From Dorea sp. AM10-31 (GTDB lineage: Bacteria; Bacillota; Clostridia; Lachnospirales; Lachnospiraceae): 64,000 nt of DNA. Numbering within the stretch: the stretch's first letter is position 1; each line of letters opens with the position of its first letter. The notes below the pieces were generated by a model. That model worked only from the letters and a program-made list of their open reading frames with translations, was not told where the DNA came from and made no database searches. The DNA lies in the NCBI RefSeq assembly GCF_003435815.1, contig NZ_QTUV01000011.1:3769-67768 (forward strand), read 5' to 3'. Of this stretch, positions 33,629 through 43,167 are shown in pieces. A program made the translations under genes and the position numbers.

Positions 33629-36600
33629 TGGGTGTGACATGGACGCCGGAACAACAGAAAGTAATTGATTTGCGTAACCGGAACATACTTGTGTCGGCGG
33701 CAGCAGGCTCCGGGAAAACGGCAGTTCTGGTAGAACGGATCATAACGATGCTGACGAAAGATGAGCCGCCGATCGATGTAGACCAGCTACTTGTTGTGAC
33801 ATTTACAGAGGCGGCGGCAGCGGAGATGAAAGAAAGAATCCGTGTGGCCATAGAGCAGAAATTGGAAGAAGAGCCGGATAATGAACATCTGAAACGGCAG
33901 GCAACACTGATTCATAATGCGCGTATTACGACAATCCACAGCTTCTGCCTGTCTGTGATCAAGGATCATTTTTATGCAATCCATCTGGATCCGGGATTCC
34001 GGATCGGAGAGGAAGGGGAGCTTAAGCTTTTGTGTCATGATGTGCTCGGAGAAGTGCTGGAAGAAGAATACACAGAGGGGAGACAGCGTTTCCTGGATTT
34101 TACGACTGCATATGGAGATGGAAAGAATGATAAGAAGATCGAAGAATTGATCCTTAAAATATACGAATATTCCAGAAGTTATCCGGATGCAAAAAAATGG
34201 ATACATGACTGTGCAGAAAGCTACCGGGTTAAAGATTTTGATGCACTGGAAGAGACAGAATTTATCCGTGTCATCAAAGATCAGGTGAGCCGTTATCTTA
34301 AGGATGCGGCGAATAAAATCCGGCAGGCAATAAAGATCTGTACCGGAGAAGCTGATGGACCATATATGTATGAGACGGCGCTGGTAAATGATTCGCAGTT
34401 GATTCAAAGTTTAAGATCAAAAGATACATTTCTTGAGATGTCAACGGTGCTGGACAAGGATTATAAATGGACAAGGCTTCCGTGCAACAGAGATGAAAAC
34501 GTATCTGAGAATAAAGCAAACCAGGTAAAATATTTAAGAGATACGGCAAAGAAGATCATAAAAGAAATGAAAGAGCAGTTCTTCTATGCACCGTCTTTTA
34601 AATTGCTGGAAGACTTAAATGCCAGTGCGCCGATGATGGAAGAACTGGCAGATCTGGTATGCAAATTTGCAGATCGTTTTGAAGAGAAAAAACGAAGCAA
34701 AAATATGATTGATTTTTCCGATATGGAGCAGTATGCCCTGCAGATTCTGACAGAAGAAAAGGATGGCAGACTTGTGCCGTCACCGATCGCAAAAGAGTAC
34801 CAGAGACAGTTTGTGGAAATCATGATCGATGAATACCAGGACAGCAATCTAATCCAGGAAGCGCTTCTTACAAGTGTTTCTACAATATGGGAAGATAAGT
34901 ATAATATTTTCATGGTTGGTGATGTAAAGCAGAGTATTTATCGTTTCCGTCTGTCCAGACCGGAGATTTTCATGGATAAATATAATACATACGATAAATC
35001 CGAGAGTAAAAAACAGCGGATTGATCTGCATAAGAATTTCCGAAGCCGTAAGGAAGTGTTGGACAGTGTGAATTTTATTTTCCGTCAGATTATGACGGAA
35101 GATCTAGGAGGAATCGACTATGACGACGATGCAGCGCTAAATGTAGGAGCTGACTATAAAAAGACCGGAGAAAATGCGACGGAAGTGCTTGTTGTCGATA
35201 CTGATATTCGCGACAATGATCATAAGAAAGTAAAAGGGATCAATGAAAGGGAGATAGAAGCAAGAGCAATTGCGGGGAAAATCCGTTCCATGATGGAGGA
35301 TAACTTCCGCGTGACAGATAAAGAGAGTGGAAAACTTCGCCCGCTTCAGTACCGCGATATTGTGATCCTGACAAGAAGTTCGAGAGGATTTTCAGATGTA
35401 TTTGTGGAAATCCTTGGGCGGGAAGGAATCCCGGCGTTTGCGGGAACAAAAGAAGGATATTTTGCCACACAGGAGATCGGAGTACTGTTGGACTATCTGC
35501 GTGTGCTGGATAATGCAAGACAGGATCTGCCGCTGACGGCAGTGTTGACGTCACCAATCGGTGGATGCAGTGCAAAAGAGCTTGCACTGATTCGTAGCTC
35601 ATGTCCGGAAGAACCATTTTATGAAACAGTGCGCAGATACCGAGCAGAAGGAACGGAAGAAGAGCTTAGAGACAAACTGGAAAACTGCCTTTCGGTGATG
35701 GAGAAAATTCGTGAGATCGTGCCGTATACACCGATGCATGAATTATTACAGCGCGTGTTGGATGATACCGGATATGAAATGTATATGTCAGCAATGCCGG
35801 GAGGTATCCAGAGAAAAGCCAATATTGATATGCTGATGGAAAGGGCGAAAGCTTTTGAAAGCACCAGTTACAAAGGGTTGTTTCATTTTGTGCGCTATAT
35901 GGAACAGCTGCAGAAATATGAAGTGGATTATGGAGAGGCGAATGTCGAGGAAGAGCAGGCAGATACTGTGCGTCTTATGACAATCCATAAAAGTAAAGGA
36001 CTGGAATTTCCAGTTGTATTTGTAGCCGGTATGGGGAAACGATTTAACATGCAGGATATTAACAGCCGTGTTGTTTTGAATTCCAAATTTGGTGTGGGTC
36101 TGGAAGTTGTAGACCTGAAGCAGCGGACGAAGCGGGCGAGCCTGTTAAAGAAAACGATCCGGCAGGAAGAAAAACTGGATTCACTTGGAGAAGAACTCCG
36201 AGTTCTTTATGTTGCCTATACAAGGGCAAAAGAGAAATTGATCATCACAGGAACGATGTCTAATCTGGAAAAGAAGCAGGCAGAATATGAAAGTGTGCAG
36301 GAAGAGTCGGATATGAAATTTGATTTCCTACGTCTGAGCAAAGCGACAACGTACTGGGATTTTGTACTGCCGGCAGTATTACGGGCTCCGCGGTCTGTAC
36401 CGCTCAGACTGAAAGTGCTGAATATGTATGACATCATTGCGGGACAGGCAGAAACGCAGGTGAAGAGTCAGATAGAAAGAAGTGTACTGGAAGACTGGGA
36501 TACAGAGCGTGTATATGATGAAGAGATGCATGAAAATCTTAGGAATCAGTTTGCTTACAGATATCCATATGAAAACAGCCAGACACGAAAGTTGAAATTC

Positions 36601-37245
36601 TCCGTTTCGGAATTAAAGAAACGGATTTATTTACAGGAATCCGGAGAAATGGAGGACAGCGAGCAGCTTTACGAAGAAACGGAACTGCAGCCGATCCTTC
36701 CGAAATTTATGGAGGAAGAGGTGCCGCTTACAGGAGCATCCAGAGGTACCGCTTATCACCGTGCACTGGAGCTTCTGAATTTTGCAGAAGACTATGATAC
36801 TGAGAAACTGAAAAATTGCCTTAGGAAGTTTACAGAAGATGGGAAGATGACGGACGAGATGCGAAAGGCTGTCTGCATTCGGGATTTCTTGAAATTTTTA
36901 CAGACAGACAGCGGAAAACGGATGCAGGCATGTGCAAAACAAAACCGCCTCTTTAAAGAGCAGCCATTCGTACTCGGAGTGCCGGCAACGGATCTGTGGA
37001 AGGAAGAAGAGGAAGGCGAACTTGTTCTTGTTCAGGGAATCATAGATGTGTATTTTGAAGAAGAGGACGGATTGGTTGTGCTGGATTATAAGACAGACCG
37101 TGTCCGTGAAAACAGAGAACTTGTAGAACGTTATCATGGACAGCTTGATTACTACGCCAGGGCACTGGAACAGGCGACCGGTAAAACCGTAAAAGAAAAG
37201 ATCATCTATTCCTTTACCCTTGGCGAAGAAATTCATCTGCCATAA
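33628..37245 (+). CDS. addA: Helicase-exonuclease AddAB, subunit AddA
   Basis: A 1205-aa UvrD-like helicase with a C-terminal nuclease. It has TPEQQKVI, Walker A SAAAGSGKT (23-31), Walker B IDEYQDSN, QSIYRFRLSRP, TIHKSKGLEFP and VAYTRAKEKL, then the nuclease motif LDYKTDRV near the C-terminus. It forms AddAB with the preceding gene. GGAGGAG inside the end of addB serves as ribosome binding site. Confidence 0.97.
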   Translation: MGVTWTPEQQKVIDLRNRNILVSAAAGSGKTAVLVERIITMLTKDEPPIDVDQLLVVTFTEAAAAEMKERIRVAIEQKLEEEPDNEHLKRQATLIHNARITTIHSFCLSVIKDHFYAIHLDPGFRIGEEGELKLLCHDVLGEVLEEEYTEGRQRFLDFTTAYGDGKNDKKIEELILKIYEYSRSYPDAKKWIHDCAESYRVKDFDALEETEFIRVIKDQVSRYLKDAANKIRQAIKICTGEADGPYMYETALVNDSQLIQSLRSKDTFLEMSTVLDKDYKWTRLPCNRDENVSENKANQVKYLRDTAKKIIKEMKEQFFYAPSFKLLEDLNASAPMMEELADLVCKFADRFEEKKRSKNMIDFSDMEQYALQILTEEKDGRLVPSPIAKEYQRQFVEIMIDEYQDSNLIQEALLTSVSTIWEDKYNIFMVGDVKQSIYRFRLSRPEIFMDKYNTYDKSESKKQRIDLHKNFRSRKEVLDSVNFIFRQIMTEDLGGIDYDDDAALNVGADYKKTGENATEVLVVDTDIRDNDHKKVKGINEREIEARAIAGKIRSMMEDNFRVTDKESGKLRPLQYRDIVILTRSSRGFSDVFVEILGREGIPAFAGTKEGYFATQEIGVLLDYLRVLDNARQDLPLTAVLTSPIGGCSAKELALIRSSCPEEPFYETVRRYRAEGTEEELRDKLENCLSVMEKIREIVPYTPMHELLQRVLDDTGYEMYMSAMPGGIQRKANIDMLMERAKAFESTSYKGLFHFVRYMEQLQKYEVDYGEANVEEEQADTVRLMTIHKSKGLEFPVVFVAGMGKRFNMQDINSRVVLNSKFGVGLEVVDLKQRTKRASLLKKTIRQEEKLDSLGEELRVLYVAYTRAKEKLIITGTMSNLEKKQAEYESVQEESDMKFDFLRLSKATTYWDFVLPAVLRAPRSVPLRLKVLNMYDIIAGQAETQVKSQIERSVLEDWDTERVYDEEMHENLRNQFAYRYPYENSQTRKLKFSVSELKKRIYLQESGEMEDSEQLYEETELQPILPKFMEEEVPLTGASRGTAYHRALELLNFAEDYDTEKLKNCLRKFTEDGKMTDEMRKAVCIRDFLKFLQTDSGKRMQACAKQNRLFKEQPFVLGVPATDLWKEEEEGELVLVQGIIDVYFEEEDGLVVLDYKTDRVRENRELVERYHGQLDYYARALEQATGKTVKEKIIYSFTLGEEIHLP

Positions 37246-37266
37246 AAGAAAATAAAAAGTTTACAA

Positions 37267-37812
37267 TTAAGGACGGAATGTTTTCAGTGCTTCGATGGTC
37301 TGGGCAATCAGATCTTCCAGAGTCCAGCCGAGCATATCAGCACCGCGTTCGATTACTTCGCGGGAACATCCGGCTGCAAAATTTTTGGATTTGTATTTTT
37401 TCTTAACAGATTTTAAAGTCAGATCCTGAACGCTTTTGGACGGTCGCATAACAACGACTGCACCGATCAGTCCGGTCAGCTCGTCAACGGCATAAAGCAC
37501 CTTTTCCATTTCGTGTTCCGGTTGTATGTCAACAGTAATTGCATAACCGTGACTTGCTGTGGCGTGGATGATTTTTTCATCTGCGCCATTTTCTTTTAAG
37601 ATTTCTTGCTCTTTGATGCAGTGCTGATCCGGATATTTCTCAAAATCCAGGTCGTGCAGGATCCCTACGACTTCCCAGAAATCTTTCTCATCACCATATC
37701 CAAGTTTCTCTGCAAAATAGCGCATTGTTTTTCCGACAATGTCTGCGTGTTCCAGATGAAATTCATCCTGATTATATTCTTTCAATAATGTCCATGCCTG
37801 TTCCTGTGTCAT
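37267..37812 (-). CDS. HD-domain hydrolase
   Basis: A 181-aa soluble protein with an HD phosphohydrolase pattern: HLEHADIVGKTM, the HD pair in VVGILHDLDFEKYP, HATASHGY, and a downstream Asp in YAVDELTG. The substrate is unknown. AGGAGG lies seven bases before the ATG. It is convergent with addA (21-bp gap, no clear terminator). Confidence 0.85.
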   Translation of the reverse strand: MTQEQAWTLLKEYNQDEFHLEHADIVGKTMRYFAEKLGYGDEKDFWEVVGILHDLDFEKYPDQHCIKEQEILKENGADEKIIHATASHGYAITVDIQPEHEMEKVLYAVDELTGLIGAVVVMRPSKSVQDLTLKSVKKKYKSKNFAAGCSREVIERGADMLGWTLEDLIAQTIEALKTFRP

Positions 37813-37834
37813 ATATATACCTCCTGGATGTTAT

Positions 37835-37920
37835 TGCTATAATGATGTCAGGGTCAAAAGATGCCATACGAATTGTTCCGTACTTCGTATTCCACAATTC
37901 TATCTGACATTATTATAGCA
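37835..37920. repeat. Structured intergenic element, short form
   Basis: The ends TGCTATAATGATGTCAG and CTGACATTATTATAGCA form a 17-bp stem with one G-T pair. Inside are ATGATGTCAGGGTCAAAAG, which matches the reverse complement of the right end of the element at 49093 at 17 of 19 positions, and a core of about 43 bp starting GATGCCATACGAATTG that nearly matches its left end. It lies just upstream of the minus-strand HD gene and of the spore-protein gene. The rest of the 37813-38039 gap shows only AT-rich sequence. Confidence 0.7.
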
Positions 37921-38039
37921 CGGTATATAAGTTCCACACTAATAAGAATCTTTTTTGGCAGACTATAGAAAAAAGTTATTACACGAATATTTTAAAAATG
38001 TTATGGAAATACTTTCAAAATAATGAAAGGGGTAATATT

Positions 38040-38249
38040 ATGACTGCAAAAAAGAAAGGTCCGATACGGCTGGATCAGATCACGCCGGAAGAGAAAATGA
38101 AATATGAAGTAGCAGAGGAGCTGGGACTGCTTGATAAAGTGCTGGCAGAGGGATGGAAATCTTTATCATCCAAGGAAACCGGACGGATTGGAGGGAAGCT
38201 GGCAGGACGCAGGCGTCGGCAGCAGCAAAGCGCTGTGGAAGAGGAGTAA
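38040..38249 (+). CDS. Small acid-soluble spore protein, alpha/beta type
   Basis: A 69-aa protein. KYEVAEELGLLDKV is the first SASP motif and KETGRIGGKLAGRR the second. The middle GWKSLSS matches the short variant common in Clostridia. These proteins coat and protect DNA in spores. AAAGGGG lies before the ATG at 38040. It implies a spore former; expression would be expected in the forespore, but I see no convincing sigma-G promoter. Confidence 0.85.
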   Translation: MTAKKKGPIRLDQITPEEKMKYEVAEELGLLDKVLAEGWKSLSSKETGRIGGKLAGRRRRQQQSAVEEE

Positions 38250-38385
38250 AAGTAACAAAAGTATTACGAATGTTAATTAGTATGAACATTTACAGGGAAA
38301 GCTTGAAAACAGAAAGCCCTTTTGCTATAATCGAAAAGCTTGATTAGAAGAGTAAAAGATTCGGGATATAGCGGGTGCAGAGAAG

Positions 38386-39084
38386 ATGGACAGCAAGATT
38401 AATGTTTTAGGTATATATATAGACAATTACACAGGCAAAGAAGCTATGAAAGAAGCGGTCGGATACATGGAGTCTGATCCGGTTAATATTGTAGAACTTC
38501 TTACAGTAGATGCAGTGATGGATGTAGATCTGCAGCAGGAGACGAAGGAACAGCTTAGAAGTTTCGATCTTGTGCTGGCAGGAGACAAGACAATTCTGGA
38601 AGCAGCGGATGTGGAAGAGAAGCGTTGTCTGCAGGAGACAGAGAATCATTTATTTATGAAGATGTTCCTGAGATATTTGCATAAGAACCATAAGCGGGTA
38701 TATCTTCTTGTTGAGACACAGGAAGAGGGAGAAGCATTTTTTCAATATCTGGAACACTATTATAGAGGAATCCAGATTGTTGGGATGGCGAAAGTCTCTG
38801 CAGAGAACAGAGCGGATGATATGCTGGTGAATGCGATCAATGGTGCAGAGACAGACTGTGTACTTTCTATGTTATGTTCGCCGCTTCAGGAAGATTTTGC
38901 GGCAAAGAACAGAGCACTTCTCAATACGAGAATTCTTTTCGGTATGGGGAAAGCAGCTCCGCCGTGGAAAGAGACCAGCTTTGGAAAGGAAAAAGTCACC
39001 CGATTCTTTACCCGGAGAATTTTCAGAAAAGAGATGGAAAAGCAAAAGGCAGAGAGCGACAGGAATGTCGGGGCAGACATTTAA
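38386..39084 (+). CDS. Degenerate WecG/TagA/CpsF (GT26)-like protein
   Basis: A 232-aa protein. The N-terminus KINVLGIYIDNYTGKEAM and the central SPLQEDFAAKNRALL match the GT26 glycosyltransferase layout. The conserved ADG-type active-site motif is replaced by LAGDKT (about 65-68), and the usual Asn/His signature after LLTVDA is absent. It may be an inactive or altered-specificity member. It stands alone between the spore-protein gene and a terminator, without surface-polysaccharide genes. Confidence 0.65.
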   Translation: MDSKINVLGIYIDNYTGKEAMKEAVGYMESDPVNIVELLTVDAVMDVDLQQETKEQLRSFDLVLAGDKTILEAADVEEKRCLQETENHLFMKMFLRYLHKNHKRVYLLVETQEEGEAFFQYLEHYYRGIQIVGMAKVSAENRADDMLVNAINGAETDCVLSMLCSPLQEDFAAKNRALLNTRILFGMGKAAPPWKETSFGKEKVTRFFTRRIFRKEMEKQKAESDRNVGADI

Positions 39085-39113
39085 AAGACATACAGATACA
39101 GAAAGAAAAAAGT

Positions 39114-39156
39114 GAGGAAATCAACAAAAAATTGTGATTTCCTCTTTATTTTTTTG
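39114..39156 (+). terminator. Terminator after the GT26-like gene
   Basis: GAGGAAATCA pairs with TGATTTCCTC (39114-39123, 39135-39144), followed by a T-rich run. Confidence 0.85.
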
Positions 39157-39257
39157 TTGATATATATTAATATAGGTCTAGTAATATGCAAATTCACTTA
39201 AGATAGAGTAATTTTGTTGTGGAAAATGCATATTGAAATGAGTGGAGGAGATAACCT

Positions 39258-40346
39258 ATGATATCTAATCAAATACTTCAAAACACGATTGAAGGATTGA
39301 AAGGGATTACTAGAATTGACTTTTGTATTATGGATACAGATGGTAAGGCCCTTGCAAGTACATTTTCAAAACAGGAGAATTACGAAGACGAGATTCTGTC
39401 TTTTGTGGAATCTCCGGCAGACAGTCAGGTAGTACAGGGATATCAGTTCTTTAAGATCTTTGATGAACACCAACTGGAATATATCCTGCTCGCGAACGGC
39501 GGCGGAGAAGATGTCTATATGGTGGGCAAGATCGCAGTGTTCCAGATCCAAAATCTTCTGGTAGCATATAAAGAACGGTTTGACAAAGACAATTTCATAA
39601 AGAACCTGTTGCTTGATAACCTGTTGTTGGTGGATATTTACAATCGTGCCAAAAAATTACATATTGACACGGAAGTAAGACGTGTTATCTTTATTATTGA
39701 GACAAAACACGAGAAGGACAGCAGTGCCCTTGATAATGTGCGCTCACTTCTTGGCGGTAAAGCCAAGGATTTTGTAACAGCGGTAGATGAGAAGAATATT
39801 ATAGTTGTGAAGGAACTGGAGCCGAATGACGGACATGCAGAATTGGAGAGGATTGCGCAGAATTTCTATAATCTGCTCCGCAATGACGGAGAAGAAGACA
39901 TTCTGATCGCGTATGGTACGGTTGTCAGTGACATCAAAGAAGTATCGAAGTCTTACAAAGAAGCCAAACTGGCGCTTGATGTGGGTAAGATCTTTTTTGG
40001 TGAGAAGAATATTATCGCATACAGTGCGCTTGGCATTGGGCGACTGATCTATCAGCTTCCGATTCCTCTGTGCAAGATGTTTATCCGTGAGATTTTTGAG
40101 GGGAAATCACCGGATGATTTTGATGAGGAAACATTGACTACGATCAATAAGTTCTTTGAGAATAACCTCAATGTGTCAGAGACTTCAAGACAGCTCTATA
40201 TTCACCGTAATACATTAGTTTACCGTTTGGATAAACTTCAGAAAAGTACGGGACTTGATCTTCGTGTATTCGAGGATGCTATTACATTCAAGATTGCACT
40301 GATGGTTGTAAAATACATGAAATATATGGAGTCGCTGGAATATTAA
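39258..40346 (+). CDS. CdaR/PucR-type transcriptional regulator
   Basis: A 362-aa protein with an N-terminal sensor region (about 1-110), a middle GGDEF-like region typical of the family, and a C-terminal helix-turn-helix (NNLNVSETSRQLYIHRNTLVYRLDKL). CdaR-type proteins sense sugar diacids; here the gene stands 31 bp upstream of ftsE and may regulate the division genes, which is inference. GGAGGAG lies before the ATG. Confidence 0.88.
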   Translation: MISNQILQNTIEGLKGITRIDFCIMDTDGKALASTFSKQENYEDEILSFVESPADSQVVQGYQFFKIFDEHQLEYILLANGGGEDVYMVGKIAVFQIQNLLVAYKERFDKDNFIKNLLLDNLLLVDIYNRAKKLHIDTEVRRVIFIIETKHEKDSSALDNVRSLLGGKAKDFVTAVDEKNIIVVKELEPNDGHAELERIAQNFYNLLRNDGEEDILIAYGTVVSDIKEVSKSYKEAKLALDVGKIFFGEKNIIAYSALGIGRLIYQLPIPLCKMFIREIFEGKSPDDFDEETLTTINKFFENNLNVSETSRQLYIHRNTLVYRLDKLQKSTGLDLRVFEDAITFKIALMVVKYMKYMESLEY

Positions 40347-40377
40347 ATTGCTGGAGTATAATAATTAGGAGGAACAT

Positions 40378-41064
40378 ATGATTGAATTAAGAGAAGTAAC
40401 GAAAGAGTACTCAAAAGGGGTTGCAGCCCTTAATGGTATCAATCTTAAGATTGAACAGGGCGAATTTGTCTTTATTGTTGGAGACAGTGGTTCCGGTAAG
40501 TCTACTCTGATTCGTCTGATTATGAAGGAGTTAGATCCTACTTCAGGCACGATCATTGTAAATGGACATAACCTGAACCGTATGAAACATAAAAAGATTC
40601 CGTTGTACCGGAGAAAATTGGGCGTTGTATTTCAGGATTTCCGCCTTTTGAAGGATAGAAATATCTATGAGAATATTGCGTTTGCCCAGAGAGTAACCGA
40701 GACATCGACAAGAATTATTAAGAAAAAAGTGCCGGCTGCGCTGTCCCTTGTAGGACTTGCACAGAAGTACAAATCATTCCCGAAAGAATTATCCGGTGGA
40801 GAGCAGCAGCGTGTTGCAATCGCGAGAGCAATCGTGAATGAACCGGCAATCCTTTTGGCGGATGAGCCTACCGGTAATCTCGATCCGACGAACTCATGGG
40901 AAATCATGAAGCTTCTTGAAGAGGCGAATGACCGTGGAACAACTGTACTTGTTGTTACACATAACCAGGAGATTGTAAACGAGATGAAAAAGCGCGTTGT
41001 AACGATGAAGAAGGGTGTTATCGTCAGCGACGAGAAAAAAGGTGGGTATAATAATGAGAATTAG
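40378..41064 (+). CDS. ftsE: Cell division ATP-binding protein FtsE
   Basis: A 228-aa ABC ATPase. Walker A GDSGSGKST (35-43), signature LSGGEQQRVAIARA, Walker B LLADEPTGNLD and the switch His in VVTHNQE are intact. With FtsX it drives peptidoglycan hydrolases at the septum. The ATG follows AGGAGG; the 3' end overlaps ftsX by 11 bp. Confidence 0.97.
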   Translation: MIELREVTKEYSKGVAALNGINLKIEQGEFVFIVGDSGSGKSTLIRLIMKELDPTSGTIIVNGHNLNRMKHKKIPLYRRKLGVVFQDFRLLKDRNIYENIAFAQRVTETSTRIIKKKVPAALSLVGLAQKYKSFPKELSGGEQQRVAIARAIVNEPAILLADEPTGNLDPTNSWEIMKLLEEANDRGTTVLVVTHNQEIVNEMKKRVVTMKKGVIVSDEKKGGYNNEN

Positions 41065-41962
41065 CACATTTGGATATTCGATGAAACAGGGTGTGAAGAA
41101 CATCGGCAGAAATAAGATGTTCTCCATGGCATCCATTGCAACGATGTCAGCTTGTATTTTCCTCTTTGGATTATTCTATTCGATTGTAATGAACTTTAAT
41201 TACATTGTAGACAAAGCAGAGCAGGGAGTTGCAATTACAGTATTTTTTAACGAGGATGCAACACAGGAACAGAAAGATAAGATCGGAGAGGATCTGAAGA
41301 AGGAAGACGGAGTTCTGGAAGTGAACTATATCAGTGCAGAAGAAGCATGGAATAAGTTCCAGGATGACTACTTCGGAGACTCCAAAGAAGCGGCAGAGGG
41401 ATTTAAAAATGATAATCCACTGGCAAATTCAGACAACTATGAAGTATACATGTCAGATGTATCCAAGCAGAAACAGGTCGTATCTTATGCAGAGAAACTG
41501 GACGGTGTACGGAAAGTCAACAAGTCAGATACGGTAGCCAAGACTCTGACAAGTGTGAACAAACTGGTTGGTATCATTTCGGCAGCGATTATTTTGATCC
41601 TGCTGGCTGTATCTATCTTTCTGATCAGTAATACAGTAACAATGGGTATTACAGTAAGACGGGAAGAGATTGCGATCATGAAATACATCGGAGCGAAGGA
41701 CGGTTTTGTGCGGGCACCGTTCGTATTTGAAGGTCTTCTGATTGGTGTGATCGGTGCGATCATTCCACTGGTAATGTTATATTTTATGTATGATAAAGCA
41801 GTAAGCTATGTGATGACAAGATACAGTCTGCTGAATAATATCGTGGACTTCCTCCCGGTAATGAGAGTATACCGTACACTTTTACCGGTCGGTATTGCTC
41901 TTGGAGTAGGTATCGGTTTCCTTGGAAGTACATTTACAATCCGCAAACATCTGAAAGTTTAG
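41054..41962 (+). CDS. ftsX: Cell division protein FtsX
   Basis: A 302-aa membrane protein with one N-terminal membrane segment (about 20-45), an extracytoplasmic loop of about 100 residues, and three C-terminal segments in an FtsX/MacB-type domain (EEIAIMKYIGAKDGFVRAPF). It forms the FtsEX complex. The ATG at 41054 follows AAGGTGGG inside ftsE; the in-frame upstream start at 41015 lies deep in ftsE. Confidence 0.95.
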   Translation: MRISTFGYSMKQGVKNIGRNKMFSMASIATMSACIFLFGLFYSIVMNFNYIVDKAEQGVAITVFFNEDATQEQKDKIGEDLKKEDGVLEVNYISAEEAWNKFQDDYFGDSKEAAEGFKNDNPLANSDNYEVYMSDVSKQKQVVSYAEKLDGVRKVNKSDTVAKTLTSVNKLVGIISAAIILILLAVSIFLISNTVTMGITVRREEIAIMKYIGAKDGFVRAPFVFEGLLIGVIGAIIPLVMLYFMYDKAVSYVMTRYSLLNNIVDFLPVMRVYRTLLPVGIALGVGIGFLGSTFTIRKHLKV

Positions 41963-42041
41963 TTGCTTTAGCGTACGAAAGAAGCTGTCAGTGACAGGTT
42001 CTTCAGATAGCGCAAGGGTGTAATTAATAAGGGAGACACAG

Positions 42042-43151
42042 ATGAAGAAGAGAAAAAGAATCCTCAGTCTGTTATTGGTATGTGTTCTGTGCTTCAGTAT
42101 GACAGGGCAGGCACAGGCATCAAAGATCAGTGCCGCTAAGAAAAAAGCGCAGGTGTTACAGTCGAAGAAAAAAGAGGCAGTAGCAGAGAAGAAAAAACTT
42201 CTGGAGCAGTTGGAATCTGTATTGGATGAGATGGAAACAACAAAGAAGAAGATCACTGCCAAAGAAGATGAGATCAGTAAAAAAGAAGATGAACTACTGA
42301 TTGCGCAGGTAGATGAAGACAATCAGTATGAAGACATGAAGAAACGTATCAAATATATGTATGAGAATGGCAATGCTAAATTCATCGAGATTCTTTGCCA
42401 GTCGAAGTCGTTGAGTGACTTTCTGAATAATGCAGAGTACATATCGACGATTTCTTCATATGACAGAACTATGTTGAAAAAGTTCCAGAAAGTTGTAAAG
42501 AATGTGCAGGCGCAGGAAGAAGTCCTGAAAAAAGAGAATGCCGAACTGGAAAAGATGCAGGATAATCTGATCGCAAAGCAGAGTACTGTAAAACAGATGC
42601 TTTCGGATAAGAAGAATGAGATTGCCGGAATCCAAAAGGATATTAAAAAGAATGCAAGCAAGCTGAGCGCGCTTGAACAGGCAGCGGCAGATGCTGCAAG
42701 AAAGAAGCAGGAAGCAGCGAGTTCTTATTCATCCGGAGCGGGTGCGTCTGTCGTATCCGGTAATGGAACTTTTACACATCCTTGTCCGGGATACAGTCGC
42801 ATATCCAGTTATTTCGGATATCGTGAACAGCCACTTGCCGGAGCCAGCACAAATCACAAAGGAATGGATTTTGCGGCGCCGACTGGTACGCCGATTTATG
42901 CGGCGGCAGGAGGTACTGTAGTATCTGCCGGATACAGTGGCAAAGCCGGTAACCTGATCGTAATCAATCATGGAAACGGATTATCTACTTACTATATGCA
43001 CTGCCACAAGATTTACGTCCGGGCAGGGCAGAAAGTAAGCAAAGGACAGAATATAGCAATTGTAGGAACAACGGGTAATTCAACAGGACCACACCTGCAT
43101 TTCCAGGTTATGTCCGGCGGAGTACCGGTGAACCCGTTGAAATATTTATAG
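42042..43151 (+). CDS. Coiled-coil LytM peptidase (EnvC/PcsB-like murein hydrolase activator)
   Basis: A 369-aa secreted protein. A signal peptide covers residues 1-27 (ends AQA). A long coiled coil occupies about 28-225. The C-terminal M23/LytM domain has HKGMDFAAPTGTPIYA (zinc ligands His and Asp) and HLHFQV (the HxH), so it looks catalytically competent. Position after ftsEX matches a substrate or partner such as PcsB or EnvC. Confidence 0.93.
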   Translation: MKKRKRILSLLLVCVLCFSMTGQAQASKISAAKKKAQVLQSKKKEAVAEKKKLLEQLESVLDEMETTKKKITAKEDEISKKEDELLIAQVDEDNQYEDMKKRIKYMYENGNAKFIEILCQSKSLSDFLNNAEYISTISSYDRTMLKKFQKVVKNVQAQEEVLKKENAELEKMQDNLIAKQSTVKQMLSDKKNEIAGIQKDIKKNASKLSALEQAAADAARKKQEAASSYSSGAGASVVSGNGTFTHPCPGYSRISSYFGYREQPLAGASTNHKGMDFAAPTGTPIYAAAGGTVVSAGYSGKAGNLIVINHGNGLSTYYMHCHKIYVRAGQKVSKGQNIAIVGTTGNSTGPHLHFQVMSGGVPVNPLKYL

Positions 43152-43167
43152 AATAGGACTGACGATT

